A stretch of DNA of 64,000 bases, taken from contig JASJDN010000010.1 of NCBI GenBank assembly GCA_030065205.1, positions 37,976 to 101,975 on the forward strand, read 5' to 3'. Below the pieces are notes generated by a model that made no database searches, was not told the origin of the DNA, and saw only the letters and a program-made list of their open reading frames with translations. The stretch is from Crocosphaera sp. (GTDB lineage: Bacteria > Cyanobacteriota > Cyanobacteriia > Cyanobacteriales > Microcystaceae). The stretch's first letter is position 1, and every line of letters starts with the position of its first letter. Positions 1 through 10,590 of the stretch are shown here, piece after piece. The translations under genes and the position numbers were made by a program.

Positions 1-2
1 TC

Positions 3-605
3 TGGGACCAAAAGACTCAGACGTTGAGTCAAGATGGTATATCGGGGTTTGCTGTTGGTCATTCTTTGATTAGCGATGAGTTAATTAAAAATGTCTATGG
101 TTCAGATGCAACAAAACGCTCCGAATATGTTAAAGCTTTAGCGAAACAATTAGGCTTTGCTGAAACAGATGAATCGATTATTACTAATTTCTTAGACAAG
201 TATAACAAGGACGGTTTATTAGAAGATATCCTGGATCAGCAAACTGGCCCAGTGTTCCTAGAAGCAACCTACCTTGCTCCAACTGGCATCAGTTTTCGCT
301 TAGATTCTGATTTTAAATCCAATACCCCTGAAGCGGAATGCTTTGAACAATTGGGAACTGAAAACAAAACCCTTCAATCTTTGCGTTTTCGTACCGCACT
401 GGAGGACGATCTCAATATGAGTAAAAGTCGCTTTAATTTTGGGTTTAATGCTGGCCTTTTTAAAGTAGGAATTGACCTAGGAACCATCAAACAAGCGGGT
501 ACCCTGAAACTATCAGACCTTGTGATTGAATGGTACGATAGCAATGGCCGACCAACGGACAAGCAACCTGCTAAGTATGTTCCCAGTTCCTTTTTAATTC
601 TGTAG
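3..605 (+). CDS. Unknown protein, 5' end cut by window edge
   Basis: The reading frame is open from base 3 to the TAG at 603-605, so the gene almost certainly begins before the window; an in-frame TTG at 24 is a possible but unconvincing start. About 200 residues are visible. They are mixed in character, with no membrane segment and no motif I recognise. The C-terminal part (from about residue 95) is rich in F/L/T alternations, for example FNFGFNAGLFKVGIDLG, suggesting beta strands. The next gene is convergent with it. I assign no function. Confidence 0.7.
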   Translation, partial: WDQKTQTLSQDGISGFAVGHSLISDELIKNVYGSDATKRSEYVKALAKQLGFAETDESIITNFLDKYNKDGLLEDILDQQTGPVFLEATYLAPTGISFRLDSDFKSNTPEAECFEQLGTENKTLQSLRFRTALEDDLNMSKSRFNFGFNAGLFKVGIDLGTIKQAGTLKLSDLVIEWYDSNGRPTDKQPAKYVPSSFLIL

Positions 606-685
606 TAATTGTTGATATTACGTTGGTGTGGGGAATTTTTGAGGGGTGTAAAGGTTCTAGGAACCTTTAAGATTTCTAGGAATTT

Positions 686-898
686 TCATGACATTATTAA
701 AAGTTCATTTTTAACAAGATGTAACTTAATATTAGGAACAGTAGGCTGATCAAAATAGTAACCTTTTACAGCTTCTTTGACGTTGGTTTTCAGTTCTTCC
801 CAAGTATCTCCTTGAGTAAAGATTTCTTCGGTTAAACATTCTGCAATAAACCCACCATCTTCTTCTTGAGAAACTTCAAAAACAATGATTTGATTCAT
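686..898 (-). CDS. HicB-like antitoxin-family protein, apparently orphan
   Basis: This 70-residue protein has the compact HicB partial-RNase-H-like fold signature: an N-terminal beta hairpin (IIVFEVSQEEDGGFIAECL), the GGFIAECL strand where HicB proteins keep GGYVAxCP-like residues, then a helix (TWEELKTNVKEAVKGYYF). HicB proteins normally neutralise the mRNA interferase HicA. No HicA-like ORF (small basic protein with a GSHHxF-type motif) lies on either side, so this is an orphan or a HicB-fold protein outside a toxin pair. In cyanobacterial genomes relatives are sometimes mislabelled 2-oxoisovalerate dehydrogenase; nothing here supports that label. Family assignment is good, function inferred. 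Confidence 0.7.
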   Translation of the reverse strand: MNQIIVFEVSQEEDGGFIAECLTEEIFTQGDTWEELKTNVKEAVKGYYFDQPTVPNIKLHLVKNELLIMS

Positions 899-1098
899 TT
901 TATTTAACTATATGTAAGCTAACTTTATATGAGAGTTAGCATAACACAACAAAATTAATTGCATGGGGGGCAATGCCCAGTAAAAAGCTAAAACTCTTAT
1001 CCAGAGCTTGTTGTGGCCAGTGCATCGGCCTACATTTTCTGTGTTTACTTGACTGTGAACTATAATTCTATTATAACGGCAATTAAAACCAACTGAAA

Positions 1099-1320
1099 AT
1101 GATTTTAAAAAATTCAAGAATTATTAGTGTATCTTCTGAGATTATGAGTGGAACCCCTGTTTTTGCAGGAACCAGAGTTCCCATACAAACCTTACTAGAT
1201 TATTTAAAAGCAGGAGAATCAATTGATGATTTTTTAGAGGGATTTCCTAGTGTCAACAAACAACAAGTTATTACCTTACTCGAAGAAATTGAAAAACAAT
1301 TAATTGGTCAAGTCGCTTAA
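1099..1320 (+). CDS. DUF433 antitoxin (VapB45-like)
   Basis: The 73-residue product matches DUF433: the core PVFAGTRVPIQTLLDYL followed by a helix-turn-helix-like stretch (ESIDDFLEGFPSVNKQQV). DUF433 proteins are the antitoxin partners of DUF5615 PIN-like toxins, and exactly such a gene follows, starting one base after this stop codon. This makes a two-gene translationally coupled toxin-antitoxin operon. The DNA-binding fold suggests autorepression of the operon, as in other families; that is inference. Confidence 0.85.
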   Translation: MILKNSRIISVSSEIMSGTPVFAGTRVPIQTLLDYLKAGESIDDFLEGFPSVNKQQVITLLEEIEKQLIGQVA

Positions 1321-1321
1321 C

Positions 1322-1648
1322 ATGAAAATACTGTTAGATGAATGTATTGATCGAAGATTAGCAACATACTTGATTGAGTACAATGTTAAAACAGTATCAC
1401 AAATGAGATGGTCGGGGACAAAAAATGGTCAATTACTGGGTCTTGCAGCAGTAGAATTTGATGTTTTTATAACAGTGGATCAAAATTTGCATTTTGAACA
1501 AAATCTACAACAATTTGATCTTGCTATTATTGTTTTGCAGACTTTTTCTAATCGATTAGCTGATTTAAAGCTATTAGTTCCTCAGATTATTTCTAGCTTA
1601 CCTAAAATTTCTAAAAGAGAAGCAACGATTATTAAACAACAAAATTAA
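1322..1648 (+). CDS. DUF5615 PIN-like toxin
   Basis: The 108-residue product starts at the ATG at 1322, immediately after the antitoxin stop at 1318-1320; a TTG at 1304 inside the antitoxin gene is in frame but less likely. The N-terminus MKILLDECIDRRLATYL and the central DVFITVDQNLHFEQNL stretch are the two acidic segments typical of the DUF5615 (Mut7-C/PIN-like) family, whose PIN-type members cleave RNA. Both acidic clusters are present, so nothing suggests inactivation. It is presumably held in check by the preceding DUF433 protein. Confidence 0.85.
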   Translation: MKILLDECIDRRLATYLIEYNVKTVSQMRWSGTKNGQLLGLAAVEFDVFITVDQNLHFEQNLQQFDLAIIVLQTFSNRLADLKLLVPQIISSLPKISKREATIIKQQN

Positions 1649-1731
1649 TGTCAGTCAGTAGCAATTTTTATTCATTTCCTTTACACTGGGATCTCTAGAA
1701 ACGCACCTGAATCTAAATTTCTTTAGACACC

Positions 1732-2865
1732 ATGACTAAAAGTCCCATCAAACCCTTCTATTTCGACGTTACAGAGGAAGAAATCGACTTTTTCGCCGAA
1801 GCGTCCAAAACAATCCTTAAGTCTGGTAGGCTCATTTTAGGGGAGAATACGGCGGAGTTTGAAAAAGCGTTCGCTGAGTACGTTGGTAGCAAACACGCGA
1901 TCGCAGTTAATACGGGTTCTTCGGGTTTAGAAATTATCCTACGTCTGAAAAAAGCAACAGGGACAACGGTTTTAGTCCCCACCAACACCAATTTTGCCAC
2001 CGTTGCTGCGGTGTTGCGAGTGGGGGGAGAGGTACAGTATCTAGATATGGATGACAGTACATTTGCACCCTCTTTGCAAATGGTGAAAGATGCGGTAGAA
2101 AAGGGGGGAACTCCTGGGATTTCAGGAGTGTTATGGGTGCATATCGGGGGGGTGATTTCTCCCGAGTTTCCTCAAATTGTGGAATATTGTCATGAAAATG
2201 GCTTATTTATCCTGGAAGATACAGCACACGCCCACGGAAGTCAAATTAATGGGGTACAAGCTGGAAATTTAGGAGATGGTGCAGCGTTTTCTTTCTTTCC
2301 TACCAAAATTATGACCACCTTTGAAGGGGGAATGATTACCGTTAACGATGATGAAGAAGATTATATTGCGCGATCGCTGAGAAATCAAGGAAAGCGAGGA
2401 ATGGATTTCGGGGGGTTACATACGGACTTTGGCAATAGTACCCGTATGACAGAAATTCATGCGGTCTTAGGACGCATTCAACTGGCTAAGTTACCTCAGA
2501 TGATAGCACGTCGACAACGATGTTATGAGTTAATGACGGCCCCGTTGCGCGAAGCAGGAATCAAGTTTGTTTCCACCGATCACATGGATCATGCTTCTCA
2601 GTATAAGTTAATGGTACTACTACGAGAAGGAAAAACGGCCAAAGAGGTAAAAGCAGCGTTAGCAGAAGAGGATATCTTTTTAGGGGGAACGGTGTATGAA
2701 ATACCTTGTCATCTGCAACCTGTTTTTGAAGGGGTTTGCCAGGGACAAAGTTTCCCCAATGCTGAATATTGGTGTCCCCGTCATATTTGTCCCCCGTTGA
2801 CTTCGGGGATGACCGATGAAGAAGCAAAAATAGTGGGAGATGCGTTAGTTAGACATTTAACCTAA
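1732..2865 (+). CDS. DegT/DnrJ/EryC1/StrS-family PLP aminotransferase
   Basis: This 377-residue protein belongs to the fold-type I sugar aminotransferase family that transaminates keto-sugar nucleotides, or related cyclitols, using PLP. Visible marks are the cofactor-phosphate loop NTGSSGLEIIL near residue 60, the PLP-ring aspartate in EDTAHAHGS (about 162-170), and the Schiff-base lysine in FSFFPTKIMTTFEGG (Lys192), the counterpart of the family SFxxxKxxxxGEGG motif. Length is normal. There are no sugar-nucleotide genes next to it, so the substrate (a surface polysaccharide sugar or a secondary metabolite) cannot be told. Confidence 0.88.
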   Translation: MTKSPIKPFYFDVTEEEIDFFAEASKTILKSGRLILGENTAEFEKAFAEYVGSKHAIAVNTGSSGLEIILRLKKATGTTVLVPTNTNFATVAAVLRVGGEVQYLDMDDSTFAPSLQMVKDAVEKGGTPGISGVLWVHIGGVISPEFPQIVEYCHENGLFILEDTAHAHGSQINGVQAGNLGDGAAFSFFPTKIMTTFEGGMITVNDDEEDYIARSLRNQGKRGMDFGGLHTDFGNSTRMTEIHAVLGRIQLAKLPQMIARRQRCYELMTAPLREAGIKFVSTDHMDHASQYKLMVLLREGKTAKEVKAALAEEDIFLGGTVYEIPCHLQPVFEGVCQGQSFPNAEYWCPRHICPPLTSGMTDEEAKIVGDALVRHLT

Positions 2866-2935
2866 GCCAATCAACCCTATGCTACCCTTAAGTATAGCAG
2901 TTCCCATACTTGTGAGGGACAAAAGTGATGGCGTT

Positions 2936-3077
2936 GAGGCAGGAGGCAGGAGTTAGATGTACCTCATGAGTCCGAGAAACGTTATAATTTCGGTTAAAAC
3001 TTTTTACTTTTAGTCACGAGTCTCAACCTCCCACTGTATTGATACTTCTGACTTCAAACTTCTGACTTCTGACTTCT
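2936..3077. repeat. Simple repeats in the degT-mfd intergenic region
   Basis: The spacer between the aminotransferase and mfd holds a short G-rich direct repeat (GAGGCAGGAGGCAGGAG, about 2936-2952) and, just ahead of mfd, repeated CTTCTGA units (about 3042-3077). Similar GGCAGGAGG DNA recurs at the right end of the window inside vapC. These look like low-complexity repeats of a kind common in cyanobacterial intergenic DNA; no gene is evident. Confidence 0.6.
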
Positions 3078-3089
3078 TCAAGGTTGACT

Positions 3090-6000
3090 ATGGTTTTCTC
3101 GTCGTTAATTCGCACCCTACAAAAATCCCCCTTAACTAAGGAATTATTAGAGAAACTTAAGGGAAATAATGAATTAGGATTAAAAGGAATTAATCGACTA
3201 CCCAAAGGGTTAGTTTCTTCTACTTTAGCCCAAACCAACCAACAAAATTTATTGGTCATTTGTGCAACATTAGAAGAAGCGGGACGATGGACCGCACAAC
3301 TGGAAATAATGGGGTGGAAAACCGTCAATTTCTACCCAACAACTGAAGCCTCTCCTTATGAACCTGTAAACCCTGAGTCGGAAATGATTTGGGGACAAAT
3401 GCAGGTATTATCTAACTTAAATTTTTCTCAATCTGGGAATAATCATTGTGCAATTGTAACCACAGAAAAAGCGTTACAACCCCATTTACCACCTCCAGAT
3501 ATTTTTCATAATTACTGCTTAAATTTAGAAGCAGGAATGACAGAAAAATCGAAAAAGTTTGACGAAACGTTGGTTAAGTTAGGCTATGAAAGAGTTAATT
3601 TAGTAGAAGTAGAAGGCCAATGGAGTCGTCGCGGTGATATTGTTGATATTTTTCCCGTTTCTTCAGAAGTTCCTGTTAGATTAGAATGGTTTGGAGATGA
3701 ATTAGAAAAAATTAGAGAATTTGATCCGGCGACTCAGCGATCGCTTGATAAAATCGATCATATCTTATTAACCCCTATTAGCTTTAATACAATTATTACC
3801 AACGTCATTAAAGAAAATAATAATAACTTAGATGATTATTTATCAGAAGAGGAAAAAGAAGGACTAGACAATTATAATTATCCCCCAGGAATGCAGCGAT
3901 TTTTAGGCATCGCTTTTGATGAACCTTCCTGCATTTTAGACTATTTATCCCCTGATACCCTCTGTGTTTTTGATGAAATCGAACAATGTGAGTCCCATAG
4001 CGATCGCTGGTTAGACTATATAGAAGAGAATTGGCAAGATCGGGAAAAACCGTTGCCAAAAATTCATCGCAGTTTTCAAGATTCCTTTAAGTTAATTCAA
4101 GAATTTCCTAAATTATATTTGTCTGAACTATCAGAAGTTAATAATAAAAATGCCCTAGATTTATCCAGTCGTCCCCTTCCTACCACTCCCCATCAATTTG
4201 CTAAATTAGCAGAAATTTTAAGGGGAAAACGAGAAATTTATAGCGGTATCACCCTCAATAAATACACCACTTGGTTGATTTCAGCACAACCGTCTCGTAC
4301 CGTTTCCTTATTACAAGAACACGATTGTCCAGCACAATTTATTCCTAACCCCCGTGACTATCCAGCCATTGATAAATCCCATATACAAGGAACAGCAATT
4401 GCTTTAAAATATTCGGGGTTAGCTGAATTAGAAGGCTTTATTTTACCCACATTTCGCATTGTTGTTGTTACTGATAAAGAATTCTTTGGACAACACGTTT
4501 TAGCCACAGCAGGGTATATTAGAAAGCGTCGTCGCGCTGCTTCTAAAAAAGTTGACTTACAACAACTCCATCCTGGGGATTATGTGGTTCATAAAAATCA
4601 TGGTATTGGTAAATTTTTAAAGTTAGAAAGTTTAGCCACCCGTGAATATTTAGTGGTGCAATATGCCGATGGAATTTTAAGAATTCCCGCCGATTCTTTT
4701 GATAGCTTATCCCGTTATCGTCAGACCGGTTCAACCCCTCCCCAACTCCACAAAATGACGGGGAAAACTTGGCAAAGATCGAAACAAAAAGTCCGTAAAA
4801 ATATTAAAAAACTAGCCGTTGATCTGATCAAATTATATGCAAAACGGGCAAAAAATACAGGGTTTACTTATCCCCTTGATACCCCTTGGCAACAGGAACT
4901 AGAAGACTCTTTCCCCTATCAACCCACCCCCGATCAACTAAAAGCCATACAAGAGGTTAAAATAGACTTAGAAAGCGATCGCCCGATGGATCGTTTAGTG
5001 TGTGGTGACGTGGGTTTTGGTAAAACAGAAGTAGCGGTAAGGGCGATTTTTAAAGCGGTTACCAGTGGTCATAAACAAGTGGCCTTTTTGGCCCCTACCA
5101 CTATCTTAACCCAACAACATTATCATACCCTCAAAGAACGATTTGCTCCCTATCCCATCAATGTTGGACTATTAAATAGATTTCGCACCACCTCAGAGAA
5201 AAAGGAGATTATCCAACGGTTAGCGACAGGAGAATTGGATATTGTGGTTGGGACTCAACAACTATTAGGAAAAAGTGTAAAATTTAAAGATTTGGGCTTA
5301 TTAGTGGTGGACGAAGAACAGCGATTTGGAGTGAATCAAAAAGAGAAAATAAAGGAATTAAAAACCCATGTGGATGTCCTTACTTTAACCGCCACACCTA
5401 TTCCCAGAACCTTATATATGTCCTTATCAGGAATACGGGAAATGAGCTTGATTACCACACCTCCGCCATCCCGTCGTCCCATTAAAACCCATTTATCTCG
5501 CTATAATTCTGATGTGGTTAGAACGGCTATTCGTAATGAATTAGATCGGGGGGGACAAGTGTTTTATGTGGTTCCTAGAGTAGAAGGAATTGAAGAAGTG
5601 GCAGCCGAATTAAAAACAATGGTTCCCAATGCTAGAATTGCCATTGGTCACGGTCAAATGGATGTTAATAACCTAGAAATGACCATGTTAAGCTTTAATA
5701 ATGGGGAAGCAGATATTCTCGTCTGTACCACCATTGTTGAATCAGGATTAGATATTCCTCGGGTTAATACAATTATTGTCGAAGACGCTCAAAAATTCGG
5801 GTTATCTCAACTGTATCAATTGAGAGGAAGGGTAGGCAGATCCGGCATTCAAGCCCACGCTTGGTTATTATATCCTAGTAAAGCTCAACTAACAGAAACA
5901 GCAAGGCAAAGATTAAGGGCCTTACAAGAATTTAGTCAGTTAGGGTCAGGTTATCAATTAGCGACCCGTGACATGGAAATTCGAGGGGTTGGTAACTTAT

Positions 6001-6575
6001 TGGGGGCTGAACAATCGGGACAAATGGAATCCATTGGCTTTGAATTGTACATGGAAATGCTGCAAGAAGCGATTCGGGAAATTCAAGGTCAAGAAATTCC
6101 CAAAGTAGAAGATACTCAAGTTGACTTACAATTAACCGCTTTTATTCCTACGGATTATATCCCCGATATGGAACAAAAAATGTCCGCTTATCGGGCGATC
6201 GCGGTTGCTAATTCTAGAAAAGAATTAAGCCAAATTGCGGCAGAATGGAACGATCGCTACGGAAAATTACCCATTCCCGTACAGCAATTATTACAAGTCA
6301 TTGAACTGAAACAATTGGCTAAATCGTTAGGATTTTCTCGTATTAAACCCGAAGGAAAACAAAACATTGTCCTAGAAACCCCAATGGAAGAACCTGCTTG
6401 GAAACTGTTAGAAGAAAAATTACCTGAACATTTGCGATCGCGGTTTGTTTATACCCCGAAAAAAGTTACGGTGAGAGGGTTAGGCGTCATGAAACCCCAA
6501 AAACAACTGGAAAGCTTATTGGAATGGTTAGGAAAAATGCAAGATGCTATTATTGAAACTTTGACAAATAATTAA
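3090..6575 (+). CDS. mfd: Transcription-repair coupling factor Mfd
   Basis: The 1161-residue protein removes RNA polymerase stalled at DNA lesions and recruits UvrA. I chose the ATG at 3090; a TTG two codons upstream is also possible. In order: an N-terminal UvrB-homology region (to about 400), an RNA-polymerase-interacting CarD-like domain (around 490-560, [17 protein letters not shown]), and a RecG-like translocase with Walker [15 protein letters not shown] near residue 640, Walker [10 protein letters not shown] near 742 and the [11 protein letters not shown] motif III; then motif [12 protein letters not shown] and a C-terminal TRCF domain from about 1010. Length is normal. The stop overlaps the convergent DUF3727 gene by four bases. 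Confidence 0.97.
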   Translation: MVFSSLIRTLQKSPLTKELLEKLKGNNELGLKGINRLPKGLVSSTLAQTNQQNLLVICATLEEAGRWTAQLEIMGWKTVNFYPTTEASPYEPVNPESEMIWGQMQVLSNLNFSQSGNNHCAIVTTEKALQPHLPPPDIFHNYCLNLEAGMTEKSKKFDETLVKLGYERVNLVEVEGQWSRRGDIVDIFPVSSEVPVRLEWFGDELEKIREFDPATQRSLDKIDHILLTPISFNTIITNVIKENNNNLDDYLSEEEKEGLDNYNYPPGMQRFLGIAFDEPSCILDYLSPDTLCVFDEIEQCESHSDRWLDYIEENWQDREKPLPKIHRSFQDSFKLIQEFPKLYLSELSEVNNKNALDLSSRPLPTTPHQFAKLAEILRGKREIYSGITLNKYTTWLISAQPSRTVSLLQEHDCPAQFIPNPRDYPAIDKSHIQGTAIALKYSGLAELEGFILPTFRIVVVTDKEFFGQHVLATAGYIRKRRRAASKKVDLQQLHPGDYVVHKNHGIGKFLKLESLATREYLVVQYADGILRIPADSFDSLSRYRQTGSTPPQLHKMTGKTWQRSKQKVRKNIKKLAVDLIKLYAKRAKNTGFTYPLDTPWQQELEDSFPYQPTPDQLKAIQEVKIDLESDRPMDRLVCGDVGFGKTEVAVRAIFKAVTSGHKQVAFLAPTTILTQQHYHTLKERFAPYPINVGLLNRFRTTSEKKEIIQRLATGELDIVVGTQQLLGKSVKFKDLGLLVVDEEQRFGVNQKEKIKELKTHVDVLTLTATPIPRTLYMSLSGIREMSLITTPPPSRRPIKTHLSRYNSDVVRTAIRNELDRGGQVFYVVPRVEGIEEVAAELKTMVPNARIAIGHGQMDVNNLEMTMLSFNNGEADILVCTTIVESGLDIPRVNTIIVEDAQKFGLSQLYQLRGRVGRSGIQAHAWLLYPSKAQLTETARQRLRALQEFSQLGSGYQLATRDMEIRGVGNLLGAEQSGQMESIGFELYMEMLQEAIREIQGQEIPKVEDTQVDLQLTAFIPTDYIPDMEQKMSAYRAIAVANSRKELSQIAAEWNDRYGKLPIPVQQLLQVIELKQLAKSLGFSRIKPEGKQNIVLETPMEEPAWKLLEEKLPEHLRSRFVYTPKKVTVRGLGVMKPQKQLESLLEWLGKMQDAIIETLTNN

Positions 6576-7165
6576 TCATCCATGTCATCAAATAACAATT
6601 CTTCTAAAATAAGTTGCATTTCTTCATCTTCAGGAGACACTAACTCGATTTTTCCTAATAAATTGTATTTCGCTAAAAAGAGTAAAGGAGATAACGGGGT
6701 ATAGATAGAGTATTTTTGTTGTTGATGATAAAAATCTTTTAAAAATTGTAATTCTTCTGAATCTAAAGCTGGCCCATCGTTTTCTAATTCGAGGGTGAGA
6801 ATACCGTCATCTTCGATGGGAGGCAATTCTCCTGTTATCGTTAACGTAAAAGCCGTTAATTTGAGGGTTAAATCTAACTCAGCTAAAACCGCTTTAGCAT
6901 CGGCAAAAACTTCCTCAATTTCTGCTTGATCTTCTAACAAAATTGCATTACTAATTTCTTCACTATCATCCTCCTCTTCCTCCTCATTATCCCAGGATAA
7001 AATAACAACAGGAATATCTACAGGCATTAATAATAAATAAGTCCCGTCATTGCCTTCCATCGCGTTTTCTATGTAACAATCGAGGGTATGACCCGCTTCG
7101 TCAGTTAGGGTCACACGATCGATTTCCTCGAAATCCCTTTCTTGATTGTATTCAAAAGAGGACAT
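6572..7165 (-). CDS. DUF3727 (cyanobacterial/plastid conserved) protein
   Basis: This 197-residue acidic protein begins with a DUF1292-like module ([19 protein letters not shown], the pattern seen in small metal-free beta proteins) and contains a run of ten acidic residues near 61-70. The C-terminal half, with [14 protein letters not shown] and a terminal acidic helix, matches DUF3727, conserved through cyanobacteria and plants. Function is not established. It is convergent with mfd and upstream of nothing on its own strand within 70 bases, so it is probably monocistronic or co-transcribed from the surE side only weakly. Confidence 0.8.
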   Translation of the reverse strand: MSSFEYNQERDFEEIDRVTLTDEAGHTLDCYIENAMEGNDGTYLLLMPVDIPVVILSWDNEEEEEDDSEEISNAILLEDQAEIEEVFADAKAVLAELDLTLKLTAFTLTITGELPPIEDDGILTLELENDGPALDSEELQFLKDFYHQQQKYSIYTPLSPLLFLAKYNLLGKIELVSPEDEEMQLILEELLFDDMDD

Positions 7166-7237
7166 GGTTTTAAATTAAGACTGCAATTGCATTAGAATAT
7201 CATAAATTGTCATCAGAAATTGACTGATCTAAATAAA

Positions 7238-8053
7238 CTACCAGTCTAACCATTTATGGGTCTGTAAATATTCAAAACTCGCCACATCGGTGAGATTGTA
7301 TTGTAAAGGAGTCAAGGTGATATAATTTTGCCGAATAGCTTGAACATCCGTCGGAATATGGTTGGGGAGATGAATATGATTGGGTTGTTCAATTTCTGTC
7401 ACGAGTTCCCCTGCTAACCAATAATAACTTTTTCCTCTGGGATCGAGGCGTTTTTCAAAGTTTTCGATATATCGACGCAACCCTTGACGGGTTAGCATGA
7501 CTCCTGCGATCCCATCGGCGGCCACAGGGGGAATATTGACGTTGAGAAGGGTGTGATCGGGAAGGGGATGATCCTGTAATTGTTGAATCAAACGACCCGC
7601 AAAATCAGCACCGGGTTGGAATTGACGAGAGGAAAAACTGGCTAAGCTTAAGGCAATACTGGGAATTCCTTCAATTATCCCCTCCATCGCGGCTGAAACG
7701 GTTCCTGAATAGAGGACATCGGTCCCTAGGTTTGACCCTTGATTAATACCTGAGACGATAAAATCGGGTCGGGTATCCACCAGGGTACTCAGGGCTAATT
7801 TAACGCAGTCTGACGGGGTTCCTGAACAGGACCAAGCGGTAATGTTGGGGTTAAAAAAGTCTTCTACAATTTCTGCGCGGATAGGACGATGAAGGGTTAA
7901 TCCGTGACCGGTGGCGGACCGTTCGCGATCGGGACAAACCACAGTAATATGATAACCGACTTGGGCTAAGGTATTAGCTAGGGTACGAACGCCAAGGGCA
8001 AAGATGCCATCATCATTACTGATTAAAAGGTTGATGTTAGAAGGGTTAGACAT
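7238..8053 (-). CDS. surE: 5'/3'-nucleotidase SurE
   Basis: SurE is a metal-dependent phosphatase that dephosphorylates nucleoside 5'- and 3'-monophosphates. The 271-residue sequence shows the metal-binding DD at residues 14-15 ([14 protein letters not shown]), the family segment [25 protein letters not shown] and the [18 protein letters not shown] loop, all complete. Length fits the family. It reads away from msrP, 86 bases downstream of which it starts. Confidence 0.95.
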   Translation of the reverse strand: MSNPSNINLLISNDDGIFALGVRTLANTLAQVGYHITVVCPDRERSATGHGLTLHRPIRAEIVEDFFNPNITAWSCSGTPSDCVKLALSTLVDTRPDFIVSGINQGSNLGTDVLYSGTVSAAMEGIIEGIPSIALSLASFSSRQFQPGADFAGRLIQQLQDHPLPDHTLLNVNIPPVAADGIAGVMLTRQGLRRYIENFEKRLDPRGKSYYWLAGELVTEIEQPNHIHLPNHIPTDVQAIRQNYITLTPLQYNLTDVASFEYLQTHKWLDW

Positions 8054-8139
8054 TTGAGTGCATTTGCAGTTATGTTCTGGGAACCTATTCTATAGAGGCA
8101 AGAATCTCCCGTTACAATCTTTGATTTAACGGTAGAGTG

Positions 8140-9126
8140 TCAATAAGTGTATAAATTACCCACATATTCCCCGTAACCATTGTAAGGTAAAGTTTCTTTT
8201 ATTTCCCAAGATAAACCGGGTCCGGTACTAATAAATTTTTCCGTTGCTTGGGACCAACGAGGATGAGGTTTGGCCGGGTTAACATTAGCTTCAAAACCGT
8301 ATTCGTTGGGGTCAATGGTATTCCAATAAGTTGCCGGTTGTTCGTTTAAAAATTCAATTTTGACAATAGATTTTGCGCCTTTAAATCCGTATTTCCAAGG
8401 AATAACCATCCGTAGAGGTGCGCCGTGTTGTTTGGGTAAATCATGACCGTAAATTCCTACAGCAAAAAAGGCTAACTCATTGGCCATTTCTTCAATTCTT
8501 AATCCTTCTTTATAAGGCCAGGGTAAATATCCCAGATGGAAACTGGGTCCGGTGGTAATTTCCTGATCATAAAAAGAGGTAAAACGGACGTATTTTGCTT
8601 CGCTGGTGGGTTCGACTGCTTCTATTAATTTTCTCATAGGAAAACCGACCCAAGGTAATACCATCGACCAAGCTTCAACACAGCGAAAACGATAAATTCT
8701 TTCTTCTAAAGGAAATTTCTTTTTTAAATCATCGATATCGTAGGTTTTGGGATTTTTGACTAATCCAGTCACTTCAACTTTCCAGTTTTCTGTCGGTAAA
8801 TTTTGAGCATTTAACCATATTTTTTTAGTTCCGCCAAATTCATAAAAGTTGTTATATTGTCCTGCTAAAATTTCTGTGGTCATGGGACGATCCACTTGAT
8901 TAAATTTAGGATTCGTTTTAACCCCTGGAATTTGAGGCTGTTGTAAGGTTGCTTCTAATGCGGTTTGAGAGGCTGATTTTTGACATCCTGAAAGGGGAAT
9001 TAAACTGCCGGCAATACTTGCCCCAATTAAACCTTTTAAAAGTCTTCTACGGTTAAAATAAACGGTTTCAGGAGTGATTTTATTTTCAGAGATAGCCCAA
9101 GCAGGAGGGATACGAATTAAAGACAT
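8140..9126 (-). CDS. msrP: MsrP-type molybdopterin oxidoreductase, Tat-exported
   Basis: MsrP (YedY) uses molybdopterin to repair oxidised methionines in periplasmic proteins. The 328-residue protein has a twin-arginine signal NRRRLLKGLIG (about 25-35) followed by a possible lipobox ending at Cys48 (LSGC), the molybdenum ligand cysteine in RFRCVEAWSM (about residue 150), and conserved GVEATSEAKYVRFTS- and KHGAPLRMVIPWKYG-like blocks. The heme-binding membrane partner MsrQ is not adjacent, so electrons may come from an unlinked MsrQ or another donor. It is a molybdoenzyme 8 kb from the molybdenum island, on the same strand as modA-modBC. Confidence 0.9.
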   Translation of the reverse strand: MSLIRIPPAWAISENKITPETVYFNRRRLLKGLIGASIAGSLIPLSGCQKSASQTALEATLQQPQIPGVKTNPKFNQVDRPMTTEILAGQYNNFYEFGGTKKIWLNAQNLPTENWKVEVTGLVKNPKTYDIDDLKKKFPLEERIYRFRCVEAWSMVLPWVGFPMRKLIEAVEPTSEAKYVRFTSFYDQEITTGPSFHLGYLPWPYKEGLRIEEMANELAFFAVGIYGHDLPKQHGAPLRMVIPWKYGFKGAKSIVKIEFLNEQPATYWNTIDPNEYGFEANVNPAKPHPRWSQATEKFISTGPGLSWEIKETLPYNGYGEYVGNLYTY

Positions 9127-9190
9127 GATTCCAATAAAATAAATTGATTTTAAATTTTTTTACTTATGTCTATCATAGCATAATAACAGC

Positions 9191-10570
9191 TTATAAATTC
9201 AACGCTTTTAACTGAGCTTTTGCTTTTTGTAAGGACTCAAACCATTCTTTTTCGGGATCACTATCTGCCACAATTCCGGCACCAACTTGTCCCCAAACAC
9301 TAGATAAATTAGGGGATAAGGGAGTATATAATAAGGTACGAATTAATATATTTAAGTCTAAATTACCTCGGTAATCTAAATAACCACAAGAACCATAGAA
9401 CAAATTGCGTTTAACGGGTTCTAATTCTTCGATAATTTCTAAACATCTTACTTTAGGGCATCCGGTAATCGTTCCCCCAGGAAATAAAGCTTTAATTAGA
9501 TCAATAGCTGTTTGATCTTGACGCAATTTTCCTTGAATATTACTGACTAAATGGATGACATGACTATATCTTTCAATGGTTAATAATTCGTCAACTTCTA
9601 CGGAACCCCATTGGCACACTTTCCCTAAATCATTACGTTCTAAATCAACTAACATAATATGTTCTGCCCTTTCCTTGATATCAGAAGATAGTTCCATTAA
9701 CATCTCTGTTTCTTGTTGAAAATTTTTACCACGGGGACGAGTTCCAGCGATGGGACGGGTTTGAGCAATCTTATTATTTAAACTCACTAATCTTTCGGGG
9801 GAACAACTGACTATATCTCCCCAAGGTGATCGCCAATAACTAGCAAAAGGAGAGGGATTAATTTGTTGTAATTTTTTATATAATTGCCAACTGGTTAACG
9901 GTGTAGTTGTTTGAAATCTTAAGGATAGATTCCCTTGAAAAATATCCCCTGCTTTAATATATTTTTTCGCTTGATGTACAGCATTCTCATACTCTTTTTG
10001 ATTGGTATAAAAGGATAAGTGAGAAGATGGAGTTTTCAGGAGAGAAGGAAGGGAATAAGGCTTTGTTTCTAGTTTAGATTGTAAGTGATCTAACCCTTTT
10101 AATGTATGACTCGCTAACCATATTTTTTTTTCAAGATGATCTAAAATAGCAAAAGAGTTGGGTTCGTACCAATAAGCAACAGGAAAAGGTAGAGGATTAT
10201 GATTATCATGGGGCAAAGATTCAATTTCCCAAGCTAAATCATACCCTAACCATCCTAACCATCCTCCCCCAAACGGAAGATGTTGAGGAGTCGATAAATG
10301 ATCAGTTTTTTGTATTAATAATTGTTGTAAAAAAGGTAAAATATTGCCGACTTTGGGAGTCCATAATTGAGGTTTACCCTTAATAAGACGAGGTTCCCCT
10401 GCACAAATGGAATAACGAGATAGATAAGGATAATCAGATGGAGTCGGAAAAGGACTTTCTAACAAAGTTGCGATGGTTGCATCAAAAGCATATAACCTCT
10501 CAAAAACCTCCGAACCGGTTAACTTTTTGAGGGGAAGCGATCGCCAATGCCAAGATAATAAATGAGTCAT
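9191..10570 (-). CDS. pabB: Chorismate-utilising synthase component I, probably aminodeoxychorismate synthase
   Basis: This 459-residue protein belongs to the TrpE/PabB family, converting chorismate with ammonia from a glutaminase partner. The C-terminal catalytic domain is intact: PIAGTRPRG, MLVDLERNDLGKV, FPGGTITGCPK and CGYLDYRGNLDLN. PabB versus TrpE is not clear-cut. The length suits PabB, but the core has PIAGT, not the PIKGT lysine motif of E. coli PabB, and residues near 38-41 read LLES, the sequence associated with tryptophan feedback in TrpE. No glutaminase gene is next to it. I favour PabB because the N-terminal region is shorter than in most TrpE. Confidence 0.8.
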   Translation of the reverse strand: MTHLLSWHWRSLPLKKLTGSEVFERLYAFDATIATLLESPFPTPSDYPYLSRYSICAGEPRLIKGKPQLWTPKVGNILPFLQQLLIQKTDHLSTPQHLPFGGGWLGWLGYDLAWEIESLPHDNHNPLPFPVAYWYEPNSFAILDHLEKKIWLASHTLKGLDHLQSKLETKPYSLPSLLKTPSSHLSFYTNQKEYENAVHQAKKYIKAGDIFQGNLSLRFQTTTPLTSWQLYKKLQQINPSPFASYWRSPWGDIVSCSPERLVSLNNKIAQTRPIAGTRPRGKNFQQETEMLMELSSDIKERAEHIMLVDLERNDLGKVCQWGSVEVDELLTIERYSHVIHLVSNIQGKLRQDQTAIDLIKALFPGGTITGCPKVRCLEIIEELEPVKRNLFYGSCGYLDYRGNLDLNILIRTLLYTPLSPNLSSVWGQVGAGIVADSDPEKEWFESLQKAKAQLKALNL

Positions 10571-10590
10571 ACTAAACTATAATTGAATAA

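Noticed and set aside
908..1117. Minus-strand frame between hicB-like and DUF433 genes
   Set aside because: Composition is unlike protein, it overlaps the DUF433 start, and no family is recognisable.
1099..1648. A phage or defence island at the left end
   Set aside because: Only a small toxin-antitoxin pair and an orphan HicB-like gene are visible; no integrase, capsid or restriction genes.
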